From a virus: 64,000 nt of DNA. The stretch covers positions 124,001-188,000 of the IMG/VR virus record IMGVR_UViG_3300007513_000001. One strand, 5' to 3'. The translations under genes and the position numbers were made by a program. The notes under the pieces are model-generated. The model did no database searches. It was not told the DNA's origin and saw only the letters and a list, made by a program, of their open reading frames with translations. This document shows positions 37,658 through 46,637 of this stretch, one piece after another (the stretch's first letter is position 1; each line of letters starts with the position of its first letter).

Positions 37658-38205
37658 TGATACTTGGACTTGACATATCAACTAGTTGCACGGGGTGGTG
37701 TTTGGTCGACGTTTCTGGAAAATTAATAAAAATGGGATACGTCGATCTTCAAAAAGAGAAGTCTTCGTTTGCGAAAGCAAAAAAAGTTAGAAGTCTTCTT
37801 GGGCAGCTAAATATTGATTATGAAATTGAAAGAATTTGTATTGAAGAAAACTTGCAAGCTTTTCGCCCAGGGCTCTCTTCTGCAAAAACACTTTTAACGC
37901 TAGCTCGATTTAATGGAGTAGTTAGCTATCTAGCCCAAGATGAGTTTTGCGTAGCTCCAGAATTCATAAACGTAAACACGGCTAGGAAATCGTTGGGGAT
38001 TAAAATTGTTAGGGGAAAGAAGGCAGAAAAATCTACTAAAGAACAAGTTTTAGACTGGGTAGATTCTCAACTGAAAACTTTCGATTGGCCGGTTAAAATT
38101 CTTAAAAGCGGACCCAGAAAAGGGCAATCGGTTTTAGAATCTAGCTGTTATGATATGGCAGACGCTTATGTTATTTCCATGGCTGGGATCGTTCTTGAAC
38201 AATAG
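37657..38205 (+). CDS. RuvC-like Holliday junction resolvase (RNase H fold)
   Basis: A 182-residue protein with the RNase H-like resolvase signature. Asp6 sits in GLDISTSCTGW, acidic residues 63-64 in ICIEENLQ, and Asp166 and Asp169 in CYDMADAYVIS; these would bind two metal ions. A conserved AKTLLTLARFNG segment follows the second motif. RuvC-type enzymes cut four-way junctions, and in phages they resolve branched replicated DNA before packaging, a job T4 gives to the unrelated gp49. The gene overlaps the stop of the preceding structural gene by one base and opens a DNA-metabolism cluster that leads into the terminase gene. Confidence 0.85.
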   Translation: MILGLDISTSCTGWCLVDVSGKLIKMGYVDLQKEKSSFAKAKKVRSLLGQLNIDYEIERICIEENLQAFRPGLSSAKTLLTLARFNGVVSYLAQDEFCVAPEFINVNTARKSLGIKIVRGKKAEKSTKEQVLDWVDSQLKTFDWPVKILKSGPRKGQSVLESSCYDMADAYVISMAGIVLEQ

Positions 38206-38230
38206 CATAAATTAAGTTACTATTTATTAG

Positions 38231-39190
38231 ATGCAACAAAATTTATCTGCGAAAGCCGCTTTTTTACAAGCTACATTTGGACCCGGAATAGTTAACGGCG
38301 AAAGCATAGCTCTCACATGTCCACAGTGTTCTAAAGACAGGAAAGATAAAAAAAAGCTAATAGTTAAATTGATCAATGGAATGCATCACTGTTGGGTTTG
38401 CGGGCTAAAGGGAAAAACTCTCAAATACACTATTAGAAAATACGCTCCTAAAAAATACAGTGAATACCAATCTCTGTTTTTTGAGGGCGAATCTGAAGAA
38501 GTGATAGAGCCAGAAGCTTTTATTAAAGTAGAAATTCCAAAAGGGTTTGTATTGCTAGCACAAAATTTAAAATCTAGAGATCCAGATATTAGAAGCACTA
38601 TAGAATATGCAGTCTCTAGAGGCTTATCTGAAAAAGATTTATGGTTTTATAAATTTGGAACTTGTCGATCTGGAAGTTTCAGGCGTAGATTGATTATGCC
38701 TTCTTTTGATAAACTTGGAAATTTAAATTATTACACGGGAAGAAGCATAGACGGTTCTAGTCGTAGAAAATACTTGAATGCTAAAGCCAAAAAGAAAGAT
38801 TTAATCTTTAATGAAATAAATATTGATTGGGATAAAGAGCTTACGATCGTTGAGGGCCCTCTAGATTTGGTGAAGTGCAATTATAATGCAACTTCAATTT
38901 TAGGGTCTTTTTTAAACAAAGATTATGCTTTGTTTCAAGAAATTGTAGCTCACTCCACGCCTGTAATTCTGGCTTTAGATATAGACGCAAAGCTTAAACA
39001 ACAGAAAATATGCCAATCTTTATATTCGTATGGGATAAAAGTCAGAATTTTAAATGTTGAAAATTATGATGACGTCGGCGAAATGACAAGGGCGCAATTT
39101 ATAAAATTGAAAGATACCGCAAAAATTTGGAGCCCTAGAGATATTCTAAAATATAGAATAAAATCTATTAAAAGCGGATCTTTGGTGTAG
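38231..39190 (+). CDS. DNA primase, gp61-like (zinc ribbon plus TOPRIM)
   Basis: A 319-residue protein with an N-terminal zinc ribbon, Cys30-x2-Cys33 and Cys54-x2-Cys57 (CPQC and CWVCG). After a linker comes a TOPRIM-type catalytic core, with Glu208 and Asp212 in VEGPLDLVK and Asp250-x-Asp252 in ALDIDAK. This is the DnaG and T4 gp61 layout, for making RNA primers on the lagging strand. There is no helicase domain, so the helicase should be encoded elsewhere. The start has no Shine-Dalgarno sequence in front; the 25-base gap is AT-rich. The length is close to T4 gp61 (342 aa). Confidence 0.85.
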   Translation: MQQNLSAKAAFLQATFGPGIVNGESIALTCPQCSKDRKDKKKLIVKLINGMHHCWVCGLKGKTLKYTIRKYAPKKYSEYQSLFFEGESEEVIEPEAFIKVEIPKGFVLLAQNLKSRDPDIRSTIEYAVSRGLSEKDLWFYKFGTCRSGSFRRRLIMPSFDKLGNLNYYTGRSIDGSSRRKYLNAKAKKKDLIFNEINIDWDKELTIVEGPLDLVKCNYNATSILGSFLNKDYALFQEIVAHSTPVILALDIDAKLKQQKICQSLYSYGIKVRILNVENYDDVGEMTRAQFIKLKDTAKIWSPRDILKYRIKSIKSGSLV

Positions 39191-39198
39191 GAAAAAAT

Positions 39199-42100
39199 AT
39201 GTCTTTTAAATGTATCCACCTTTCTGATGTTCACTTCCGCGGGTTATCTCGTCACGAAGAATACAGAGAATCTTTTTTAGATTTCTTTGAAAAAGCTAGG
39301 AAAATTAACCCTGATTTAATATTTGTCGGTGGAGATATAGTCCATTCAAAAACACAGGGAATATCTCCAGAGTTAATTGATATTTTATCTTGGTGGTTTG
39401 AAGAATTAGCTAAAGTAGCTCCAACTCATGTTATTCTTGGAAATCACGATGGCTTAATTTCTAACCCACACAGGCAAGATGCTATATCTCCTATAATTTC
39501 AGCCCTTAATAACAGCAATTTGCACTTGTATAAGGATTCTGGAACTTACTCAACTGGCATCCCTGGCTTTAACTGGGGAGTTTTTTCTTGCTTTGATGAA
39601 GAGAATTGGGAAAATGTTAAGCCTGTAGAGGGAGAAGTAAATATTGCTCTGTTTCACGGTGGAGTGCTCGGATCTTTTACGGATATCAATTGGGAAATTG
39701 AGGGTGAAGTAGAGCACACATTCTTTAAAGATTTTGAGTTTGCTTTTCTTGGAGACATCCATAAATTTCAGTTTTTAAATGAGTCTAAAACTATAGCGTA
39801 CCCCGGATCTACTATACAACAAAACTACGGAGAAGATCCTGGAAAAGGATTTTTAGTGTGGGACATAAGATCAGCTGATGATTTTGACGTTGACTTTGTT
39901 GAAGTTTTTCACTCTAAGCCTTTCGCCACTATAGACTGGAAAGACACTGTTGTAGATACCGTTAGGGAATCTAGCAAATATCCAGATGGTTCGAGATTTA
40001 GGATTAGATCGCAATTTCAAATACCCCAAACCGAGATAAAGCATTTATATTCTGAGCTAAAAGAAAAGAAAAAAGCTTCTGAAATAGTTTTTAAATTCGA
40101 CGATATAAAATCTCAAATTATAGAATCATCAACTAACGATGAGTCTTTTTCTAATTTTAGAGACCCTTCAGTTATTTTAGACTTACTAAAGCAATACTAC
40201 AAAGAAGCGTCTATATCTGAAGAAGAATGGCAAGAAATTTCAGTGTTGTTGAAAAAATATACAGGCTCAGTAATAGAAAATGACACCCCCAGAAACGTTA
40301 AATGGTCAATAAAAAAGCTTCAATTTGACAATGTTTTTTCTTATGGAAAAAATAACGTTATCAACTTTGATTCTCTTCACGGCGTGGTGGGTCTTTTCGG
40401 TAAAAATAGATCTGGAAAATCTTCTATTCCAGGATCGATCATGTATGGTCTTTATAACACAACGGATCGAGGATCTATTAAAAATCTTCACGTAATCAAT
40501 ACCCGAAAGGGCCACTGTAAAGTTGAGCTTGATTTTTTAGTAAACGGAGTTTGTCACAGATTGGAGCGCCAATCAGTAAAACACCAAAACCGACGTGGCG
40601 AGATCAATGCTGTCACTCACTTAAACCTCTATCGTGTAGACACCAATGGAGAACTCAAGGATTTATCTGGTGGCCAACGAAGGGAAACTGACGCAATATT
40701 AAGATCTTTAGTTGGAACTTACGAAGACTTTATGTTAACTTCCTTTGCGTCGCAGGGAGGGATAAACACTTTTATAAAGCACCGCGCGACTAAAAGAAAA
40801 GAAATTTTAGCTAGTTTTTTAGATTTGAATATATTCGAAACTATTTTGAACAACGCAAAAGAAGACTCTATTCATATTAAGGCTTTACTAGACAAATCTC
40901 CTGAAAGAGAGTGGAACACTCTTATATTAGAAAAGGGCTTGATTTTAAAAAGTCTAAAAGAAGAGAGGCTGAAAATCGATTCTGATTTAGCTTCTGCAAA
41001 TTCTAAAATTCAAGAAATAAAAGTTGAATCAGCATCTTCTTTTTCTGAAATCATAACAGAAGCTGATTTAACTAAATCAGAAAGCGAGATATCTGAAAAT
41101 AGAGAACGAATTTCTGAGCTAAATTCAGCTGTAGAAACTAACCAGATAACTCTGGACAATCTCGATGCAAAATTAACTAAAATAGATCAACTAAAGAACC
41201 AGTTCCCAATTGATCAATTAAAAGAAAAATATGGAGCTCAACTTGAGCTAGAAAAGACTTTATTGGTTTTGGAGGGTAGTCTAGATCAAGAAAAATCTAC
41301 TTTAAAAAATAAGAGAGACTCTATCTCGCTTTTAGACCAAGTTCCCTGTGGAGATAAGTTTCCAACATGCAAATTTATTAAAAGATCTCATCTCGACAAA
41401 AGTCTAATTGAAGAACAAGTTAATTTAGTAGAAAATATAGAGAAGCAAATCCAATCAGCGAAAAAAGCTTTTTCTATATTGCTTGACGAAGATTTAAAGT
41501 CTAAAATTGATAAATACCAAAACCTTTTAGAAAAAGAGAGTAATTTCAAAATAGAAAGATCTACGTTAGAAGCTAAATCTAGAGAGGCAGAATCTGCAAA
41601 AGATAGAATTTCTTTGCTTATATTAGAATTAGAAAAAGAGTATGAAAGTCTAAAATCTAGAGTGGATATGTCAGATAAATCTGAGAGGATTAATTCTATA
41701 AAAATAGAGCTTATGAAACTCGAAAAAACAGCTAGAGATTTAGACGCTCAAAGAATAAGTACAAGTGAATCTATCGGACTAACGACTTCAGAGCTAGCTA
41801 AGCTAAAAGAAGAAAAAACTAGCTATGAAAATCTATTGATGGAGTGGAGGATATACGAAATTTTGATGAATGGCGTGAACAAAAAGGGCATACCACTTCA
41901 TATTTTGACAATGCAGCTTCCTAAAATCAATAAAGAAATTGCAAAGATACTACATGGAGTTGTAGAGTTTACTGTTGAGCTTGAAGCTGACTTAAAATCA
42001 AATTCTATGGATGTTTTTATAAATTATGGAGACTCAAAGAGAATTATTGAATGCGCTTCAGGCATGGAGAAAATGATATCCTCTATAGCTATTAGAGTGG

Positions 42101-42330
42101 CGTTAGTAAATGTTTCTTCTTTACCAAAGTGCGACACGTTTATAATTGATGAAGGATTCGGAGCTTTAGATGAAACTAACGTCGAAGCTTGTAATAGACT
42201 TCTTCAATCATTGAAAAAATGGTTTAAGAATATTTTAGTTATTTCTCACGTAGATGCTGTGAAAGATAGCGTAGATACTATTTTAGATATATTTTCAAAA
42301 GGTATTGATTCGCAGGTGATTCATGAATAA
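39199..42330 (+). CDS. Fused Mre11-Rad50-type nuclease/ATPase (gp47-gp46 fusion)
   Basis: A single 1043-residue protein. Residues 1-330 are an Mre11/SbcD/gp47 phosphoesterase, with Asp10 and His12 in HLSDVHF, Asp46 in VGGDIVHS, Asn82-His83-Asp84 in GNHDG, His153 in LFHGGV and His188 in GDIHKF. From about residue 365 it is Rad50/SbcC/gp46: Walker A GKNRSGKSS at 401-409, long coiled coils, a hook with Cys717 and Cys724, a signature-like CASGMEKMISS and Walker B TFIIDEGFGALDE near the C-terminus. In T4 these are two genes. The enzyme would process DNA ends for recombination-dependent replication and host DNA breakdown. Frame and domains are intact, so the fusion looks functional. Confidence 0.93.
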   Translation: MSFKCIHLSDVHFRGLSRHEEYRESFLDFFEKARKINPDLIFVGGDIVHSKTQGISPELIDILSWWFEELAKVAPTHVILGNHDGLISNPHRQDAISPIISALNNSNLHLYKDSGTYSTGIPGFNWGVFSCFDEENWENVKPVEGEVNIALFHGGVLGSFTDINWEIEGEVEHTFFKDFEFAFLGDIHKFQFLNESKTIAYPGSTIQQNYGEDPGKGFLVWDIRSADDFDVDFVEVFHSKPFATIDWKDTVVDTVRESSKYPDGSRFRIRSQFQIPQTEIKHLYSELKEKKKASEIVFKFDDIKSQIIESSTNDESFSNFRDPSVILDLLKQYYKEASISEEEWQEISVLLKKYTGSVIENDTPRNVKWSIKKLQFDNVFSYGKNNVINFDSLHGVVGLFGKNRSGKSSIPGSIMYGLYNTTDRGSIKNLHVINTRKGHCKVELDFLVNGVCHRLERQSVKHQNRRGEINAVTHLNLYRVDTNGELKDLSGGQRRETDAILRSLVGTYEDFMLTSFASQGGINTFIKHRATKRKEILASFLDLNIFETILNNAKEDSIHIKALLDKSPEREWNTLILEKGLILKSLKEERLKIDSDLASANSKIQEIKVESASSFSEIITEADLTKSESEISENRERISELNSAVETNQITLDNLDAKLTKIDQLKNQFPIDQLKEKYGAQLELEKTLLVLEGSLDQEKSTLKNKRDSISLLDQVPCGDKFPTCKFIKRSHLDKSLIEEQVNLVENIEKQIQSAKKAFSILLDEDLKSKIDKYQNLLEKESNFKIERSTLEAKSREAESAKDRISLLILELEKEYESLKSRVDMSDKSERINSIKIELMKLEKTARDLDAQRISTSESIGLTTSELAKLKEEKTSYENLLMEWRIYEILMNGVNKKGIPLHILTMQLPKINKEIAKILHGVVEFTVELEADLKSNSMDVFINYGDSKRIIECASGMEKMISSIAIRVALVNVSSLPKCDTFIIDEGFGALDETNVEACNRLLQSLKKWFKNILVISHVDAVKDSVDTILDIFSKGIDSQVIHE

Positions 42331-42586
42331 ATTTGAATTTTTAAACATAGTAGACAAAACAAACAAAGAAAATTTTATTCCTTTCGATTGTCCGGTTTGT
42401 CTTACTTTAATGAGAGATAATCATGATTGCTCTACGATTAATAAATATGGATGTTGCTCTCTTTGCGTAGACGAAGTAGTGTGGCCAAATAAGAAGCGCT
42501 GGGATCGAAATTGGAGGCCTGGCAAAAGAAAGAAGGCACAGATGAGAAAAAAACGATTAGAGTTGCCTAGTTATTATGTGAAGTAG
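42323..42586 (+). CDS. 87-aa zinc-ribbon-like protein, unknown
   Basis: A small protein with a CPVC pair at the N-terminal third and a CCSLC cluster about 20 residues later, spaced as in a zinc ribbon or treble-clef. The C-terminal 35 residues are strongly basic (Arg, Lys, Trp), suited to nucleic-acid binding. Its ATG lies inside the end of the Mre11-Rad50 gene (8-base overlap), so its translation is probably coupled to that protein. It could be a partner of the nuclease or of the terminase nearby. I do not recognise the family. Confidence 0.75.
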   Translation: MNKFEFLNIVDKTNKENFIPFDCPVCLTLMRDNHDCSTINKYGCCSLCVDEVVWPNKKRWDRNWRPGKRKKAQMRKKRLELPSYYVK

Positions 42587-42597
42587 AGGATTACAAA

Positions 42598-42969
42598 ATG
42601 CTTTCAATTCAACAAACCAATGTACTCGGACAGATTTTAGAAACTTCTTGGGGTAAGAGTAGCCAAACTTATAGCTGTAAAGCTAATTTAGTTGGAGAAA
42701 ATACTCTTAGAGTAATGTTTAGCACGATAGTGTATTTAGCATCAGAGCGAGGAATGGAAGTTCAAATTCCAAGAGTTGCCGAAGAAGCAAATGAACGAAT
42801 CGCGGGACTCATATCAAACTGTAAACAACAGTATAAAGATATTTCAGGCGAAGCTTTAGGACTAAAAGAAGAATCTCAAAGAGACAGTGTAGAGCTAGTT
42901 CAAGCATCTTCAGTAAATCCCCGTCGAGTAGCGCTCTATAGAAAATTTGTAGATTTTTCCATAAGCTAA
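42598..42969 (+). CDS. 123-aa conserved-looking protein upstream of terminase
   Basis: A 123-residue, soluble, mixed alpha/beta protein with no known motif. It begins with IQQTNVLGQILETSWG, then a strand with LRVMFSTIVYLASERG, and ends in a basic helix (RRVALYRKFVDF). A Shine-Dalgarno-like AGAGGA lies before the ATG. It sits directly before the large terminase gene, where phages often place the small terminase. However, it lacks an obvious N-terminal helix-turn-helix and I do not call it one. Function unknown. Confidence 0.65.
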   Translation: MLSIQQTNVLGQILETSWGKSSQTYSCKANLVGENTLRVMFSTIVYLASERGMEVQIPRVAEEANERIAGLISNCKQQYKDISGEALGLKEESQRDSVELVQASSVNPRRVALYRKFVDFSIS

Positions 42970-42985
42970 CTAACGATGGGTAGAG

Positions 42986-44581
42986 ATGGCTCCGCAAAAT
43001 AAAAAAAGACAAGTTAAAGAAATAATAAAGTGCGGAAAAGACCCTCTTTACTTCATTAACACTTATGTCAAAATTCAGCATCCTTTGCGAGGGACTATAG
43101 ATTTTAAAACGTACCCTTTTCAAAATGATTGCGTTAATGATTTTGTTGAACACAGGTTCAACGTTGTTTTAAAGTCTAGACAGCTCGGCTTATCTACTCT
43201 TGCGGCAGCTTACGCCGCTTGGTTAGCTTTATTCTATAAAGATAAAAATGTCTTAATTATTGCGACAAAATTAAGCGTGGCTATGAACTTTATTAAAAAA
43301 GTTAAAACAGCTATGCGGGGATTACCTCCATGGTTAGTTTTGCCAGAGATAACTGGAAACAATAAGCAGAGCGTAGAATTTAGTAATGGCTCACAAATAA
43401 AAGCTGTTCCAACTTCCGAAGACGCTGGTAGATCTGAAGCGTTATCACTGCTTATCGTAGATGAGGCTGCATTTGTTAGAAATTTTGATGAGCTTTGGAT
43501 GGGGCTATATCCCACTTTGTCCACTGGCGGTAGAGCAATAATACTTTCGACACCAAATGGCGTGGGAGGACAATATTATGATCTTTATATTAAGGCCGAA
43601 TCTAAAGAGAATGAATTTAACCCTATAAAACTTCAATGGGACGTGCATCCGGAAAGAGACGATGCATGGTTTGAAGAAGAGTGCAAAAACCTTTCCGACA
43701 AACAAGTCGCTCAAGAGCTGTTGTGTGATTTTGCTGCTTCTGGAGAAACATTTTTAAAAGCAGAAGATGTAGAATATCTTCGATACATGGTAAAATCGCC
43801 CATGGAAAGATGGGGTCCTGAAATGGCTTGTTGGCAATGGAAATATTCTCTTACTGATCACGATTATATCATTTCCGCAGATGTTTCTAGGGGAGACTCT
43901 AAAGACTATTCAGCTTTTCATGTTATAGACACTAATGAATCTGAAATAGTTTGCGAATTTAAAGGAAAAATCCCGCCAGACCAATTTGGAATATTGTTAG
44001 TTGAAGCTGGAAAAAGATTTAACAACGCCGTGATCTGTCCAGAGTCTAATACATACGGTTATGCAGTTTTAGTTAAATTAAAAGAACTTGGATACACCAA
44101 CATATATTTTGCAAAAGAGAAAGAAAAATATGACGTCTTATATGGAAATGGAAGCATCGGCAAAGCTGGTTTTTCTACCCAGGGTAATAACCGTGGAAAA
44201 ATTCTTACTCGTCTAGAAGAAGTTTTAAGAAACAAGCAGATAAAAATATATTCTTCCAGATTTTATGAAGAGATGAAAACTTTTATTTGGAAAAACAATA
44301 AAGCGCAAGCTATGCGTGATAAAAACGATGATCTAGTTATGGCTTTAGCTATAGGGTTATGGCTTTATGACACCAGTGAAGCCTTCAACAAACAGAGTGT
44401 CGATCTCAACCAAGCAATGCTTCAAGCTATGGGCGTGATGAGTAATGCTCCAAAGGGCATTTTAGATCCTAAGCTTAAAACAGTCAATCAAATCAATCCA
44501 TTTAAGCCAGTCATTTTAGATGAAGCTGATATGGAAGATGACGAAAAAAAGCCATATAGTTTTGGCTGGCTGTTGAAATAG
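42986..44581 (+). CDS. Terminase large subunit (T4 gp17-like)
   Basis: This 531-residue protein is the motor that pumps DNA into the prohead. Residues 63-71, KSRQLGLST, form the Walker A-like loop. LLIVDE (155-160) is Walker B with its catalytic glutamate, and ILSTPNG near 186-192 is the coupling motif. The C-terminal nuclease has the RNase H-type acidic set: Asp299 in ISADVSRGD, Glu353 in ICPESNTYG, and Asp448 or Asp449 in KNDDLVMALAIGLW. Length and motif order fit gp17. The portal gene follows 55 bases later, after a palindrome and a candidate promoter. No separate small terminase is evident. Confidence 0.95.
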   Translation: MAPQNKKRQVKEIIKCGKDPLYFINTYVKIQHPLRGTIDFKTYPFQNDCVNDFVEHRFNVVLKSRQLGLSTLAAAYAAWLALFYKDKNVLIIATKLSVAMNFIKKVKTAMRGLPPWLVLPEITGNNKQSVEFSNGSQIKAVPTSEDAGRSEALSLLIVDEAAFVRNFDELWMGLYPTLSTGGRAIILSTPNGVGGQYYDLYIKAESKENEFNPIKLQWDVHPERDDAWFEEECKNLSDKQVAQELLCDFAASGETFLKAEDVEYLRYMVKSPMERWGPEMACWQWKYSLTDHDYIISADVSRGDSKDYSAFHVIDTNESEIVCEFKGKIPPDQFGILLVEAGKRFNNAVICPESNTYGYAVLVKLKELGYTNIYFAKEKEKYDVLYGNGSIGKAGFSTQGNNRGKILTRLEEVLRNKQIKIYSSRFYEEMKTFIWKNNKAQAMRDKNDDLVMALAIGLWLYDTSEAFNKQSVDLNQAMLQAMGVMSNAPKGILDPKLKTVNQINPFKPVILDEADMEDDEKKPYSFGWLLK

Positions 44582-44597
44582 TTTATTCTAGAATAAA
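44582..44597 (+). repeat. Perfect 16-base palindrome after terminase gene
   Basis: TTTATTCTAGAATAAA lies immediately after the terminase stop and five bases before the candidate promoter core at 44603. It could be a weak transcription stop or an operator-like site. It has too little GC to be a strong terminator. Confidence 0.45.
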
Positions 44598-44602
44598 AAT
44601 GA

Positions 44603-44610
44603 ATATTTAT
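44603..44610 (+). promoter_or_regulatory. Candidate phage promoter core ATATTTAT
   Basis: Seen in the context AAATGAATATTTATTG, 25 bases before the portal ATG. The TGAATATTTA core also occurs at 50504 and 59835. Confidence 0.5.
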
Positions 44611-44635
44611 TGTAAGAACAAGAGTGATATAGAAA

Positions 44636-46636
44636 ATGGCTGATAACTCACCAAGTTTATTTAGAAGATTAACTGCTCTTTTTAGAGCTGGTCCGTCTAT
44701 TAAAAGAAGAATAAAGTCTTTTGATGGTAAAAATCCTGGACCCGCGAGTTCTTTACAGCAGTTTAGGAAATCACATAGCGACATATACACAAATACAATG
44801 TCCGCATATGGGTCTTTTGACAGGATGGCAAGATATTCTGATTTTTCAGAAATGGAAGCCACTCCAGAGATTTCTTCTGCTTTAGACATATATTCAGAAG
44901 AAACTGCATCAGTAGACGATAAAGGGAATGTACTCCACATATATTCTGAAAATAGAAAAATAAGAGAGCTATTGTTTACTCTTTTTTATGATACTCTGAA
45001 TTTAGATTTTAATCTTCCAATGTGGGTTAGAAATTTATGTAAGTACGGAGATTTTTTCTTGTTTAACGATGTTTCTCCTGAGTTTGGTGTAATAGCTTGC
45101 TATCCAATTCCAATCTCTGAAATAGAAAGAGAAGAAGGTTACGATCCTGAAAATCCAGGAGCGGTTAGGTTTCGCTGGATGACGCAAGGAAATCAGATTC
45201 TTGAAAATTGGCAAATCACCCACTTTCGCTTACTTGGCAACGACGCGTTTCTTCCATACGGCTCTAGCGTATTAGAGTCAGCTCGAAGAATTTGGAGACA
45301 GTTGATTCTCATCGAAGATGCGATGTTAGTTTATCGTATCATACGCGCACCTGAGCGCCGTGTATTTAAAATTGACGTAGGAAATGTTCCACCGGAAAAT
45401 GTGGCCGAATATCTTGAGCAAGCTAAAACTTCTCTTAAGAGAGAGCCAGTTGTTAATAAATCGGATGGCAGAGTAGATCTCAGATATAACCCTCTTTCCG
45501 TGGATGAGGATTACTTCATCCCGGTTCGCGGAGGTGACTCAGGGACCGATATATCTTCTCTGGCTGGAGGACAAAACACGTCAGCTATTGAAGATGTAGA
45601 GTATATTCAAAAGAAATTATTTGCAGCTCTTAAAATTCCAAAAGCATATCTTGGATATGACGAAGAAATAGGGTCAAAAGCAACGTTGGCTCAAGAAGAT
45701 ATAAGATTTAGTAGGACAATTCAAAGAATTCAAAAAACGGTTATATCAGAGTTGAATAAGCTTGCAATGATTCATCTTTATTCTCATGGATTTACTGGCG
45801 ATGATTTGGTAGATTTTGACTTAAAACTCTCTAACCCCTCAAGCATAGCCCAGCAACAGAAACTAGAACTAATTTCTCAAAAATTCGACATTGCTGGAAA
45901 AGTGCCAGAAGGAATGTTGGATAAAGATTGGGTTAGAAAAAATGTTTTAGGTCTTACTAATGAAGAAATAGCATTAGTGGAAGAGGGAAGAGCAAATGAC
46001 AAAAAGAGAGACGCAGAACTTGAAGCTTCGGGTGGAGAGGGCGGTGGTGACGACGCTGGTGGCGGAGATGAAGGCGGAGATGAAGGTGGCTTATTCGCAG
46101 CTGATCAAGTAGTTGGTGATGTACTAGATGGTAACGTCCTCCCAATAGGAGTTTCTCCACTTCCAGAAGCAGATTCAATAAATGAAGATGACGATGAAGA
46201 TGACGATGAAGATGACGATGAAATTATAAAGTTTTCTTTAGATGATGAATCAGGACCAGCTCGTGTAGACAACATGGTTAAAAATATATGGAATGAACCT
46301 ATAAAAAAATCTAGATCTTCTAAATCGCAAAGATTGCATTCTCCAGATTTTAAATCTATGACCGGAGTAGGGTCTTCTACAAGGAAGAGGGATTCTATGA
46401 ACAGCCCTTACGATTCTGAATTTTTTAAAAATCCTTTTGGCGAAAACATGAATTCAGAAGTATCGACACTTTTAGATCATAGCGTAAATGCGCCGAGAAT
46501 GGATGCTTCTATGAAAGATGTTATAAGTAACCTTTCAAATATTATAGATAATCATAGTAGGGGTCTTCTTTCTGAACAAGATGACTCTGCTTTAGAATTT
46601 GATCTAGAAGATTTAAACGAAATGGATGAAGGATAA
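44636..46636 (+). CDS. Portal protein (T4 gp20-like)
   Basis: A 666-residue protein forming the dodecameric vertex through which DNA enters and leaves the head. Recognisable gp20 features are the central MWVRNLCKYGDFFLF segment, the RAPERRVFKIDVGN strand, and the KIPKAYLGYDEEIGSKATLAQED loop region followed by the long helix before HLYSHGF. The C-terminal 200 residues are unusually acidic and Gly-rich (DEDDDEDDDE near 520), longer than in T4 gp20 (524 aa). The extension may contact the core or scaffold. It is followed by a small unknown gene and the prohead protease, as in T4-like heads. Confidence 0.93.
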   Translation: MADNSPSLFRRLTALFRAGPSIKRRIKSFDGKNPGPASSLQQFRKSHSDIYTNTMSAYGSFDRMARYSDFSEMEATPEISSALDIYSEETASVDDKGNVLHIYSENRKIRELLFTLFYDTLNLDFNLPMWVRNLCKYGDFFLFNDVSPEFGVIACYPIPISEIEREEGYDPENPGAVRFRWMTQGNQILENWQITHFRLLGNDAFLPYGSSVLESARRIWRQLILIEDAMLVYRIIRAPERRVFKIDVGNVPPENVAEYLEQAKTSLKREPVVNKSDGRVDLRYNPLSVDEDYFIPVRGGDSGTDISSLAGGQNTSAIEDVEYIQKKLFAALKIPKAYLGYDEEIGSKATLAQEDIRFSRTIQRIQKTVISELNKLAMIHLYSHGFTGDDLVDFDLKLSNPSSIAQQQKLELISQKFDIAGKVPEGMLDKDWVRKNVLGLTNEEIALVEEGRANDKKRDAELEASGGEGGGDDAGGGDEGGDEGGLFAADQVVGDVLDGNVLPIGVSPLPEADSINEDDDEDDDEDDDEIIKFSLDDESGPARVDNMVKNIWNEPIKKSRSSKSQRLHSPDFKSMTGVGSSTRKRDSMNSPYDSEFFKNPFGENMNSEVSTLLDHSVNAPRMDASMKDVISNLSNIIDNHSRGLLSEQDDSALEFDLEDLNEMDEG

Positions 46637-46637
46637 A

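Noticed and set aside
38220-38227. CTATTTAT just before the primase start as another promoter element
   Set aside because: It ends three bases before the ATG, which does not fit the 25-96 base spacing of the others; it is probably chance in AT-rich sequence.
40660-40680. DLSGGQRRE in the Rad50 part as the ABC signature motif
   Set aside because: It lies in the N-terminal ATPase half. The signature should be in the C-terminal half, where CASGMEKM just before Walker B takes that place.
42598-42969. Calling the 123-aa protein the small terminase
   Set aside because: Position alone supports it; no DNA-binding motif is visible, so I left it as unknown.
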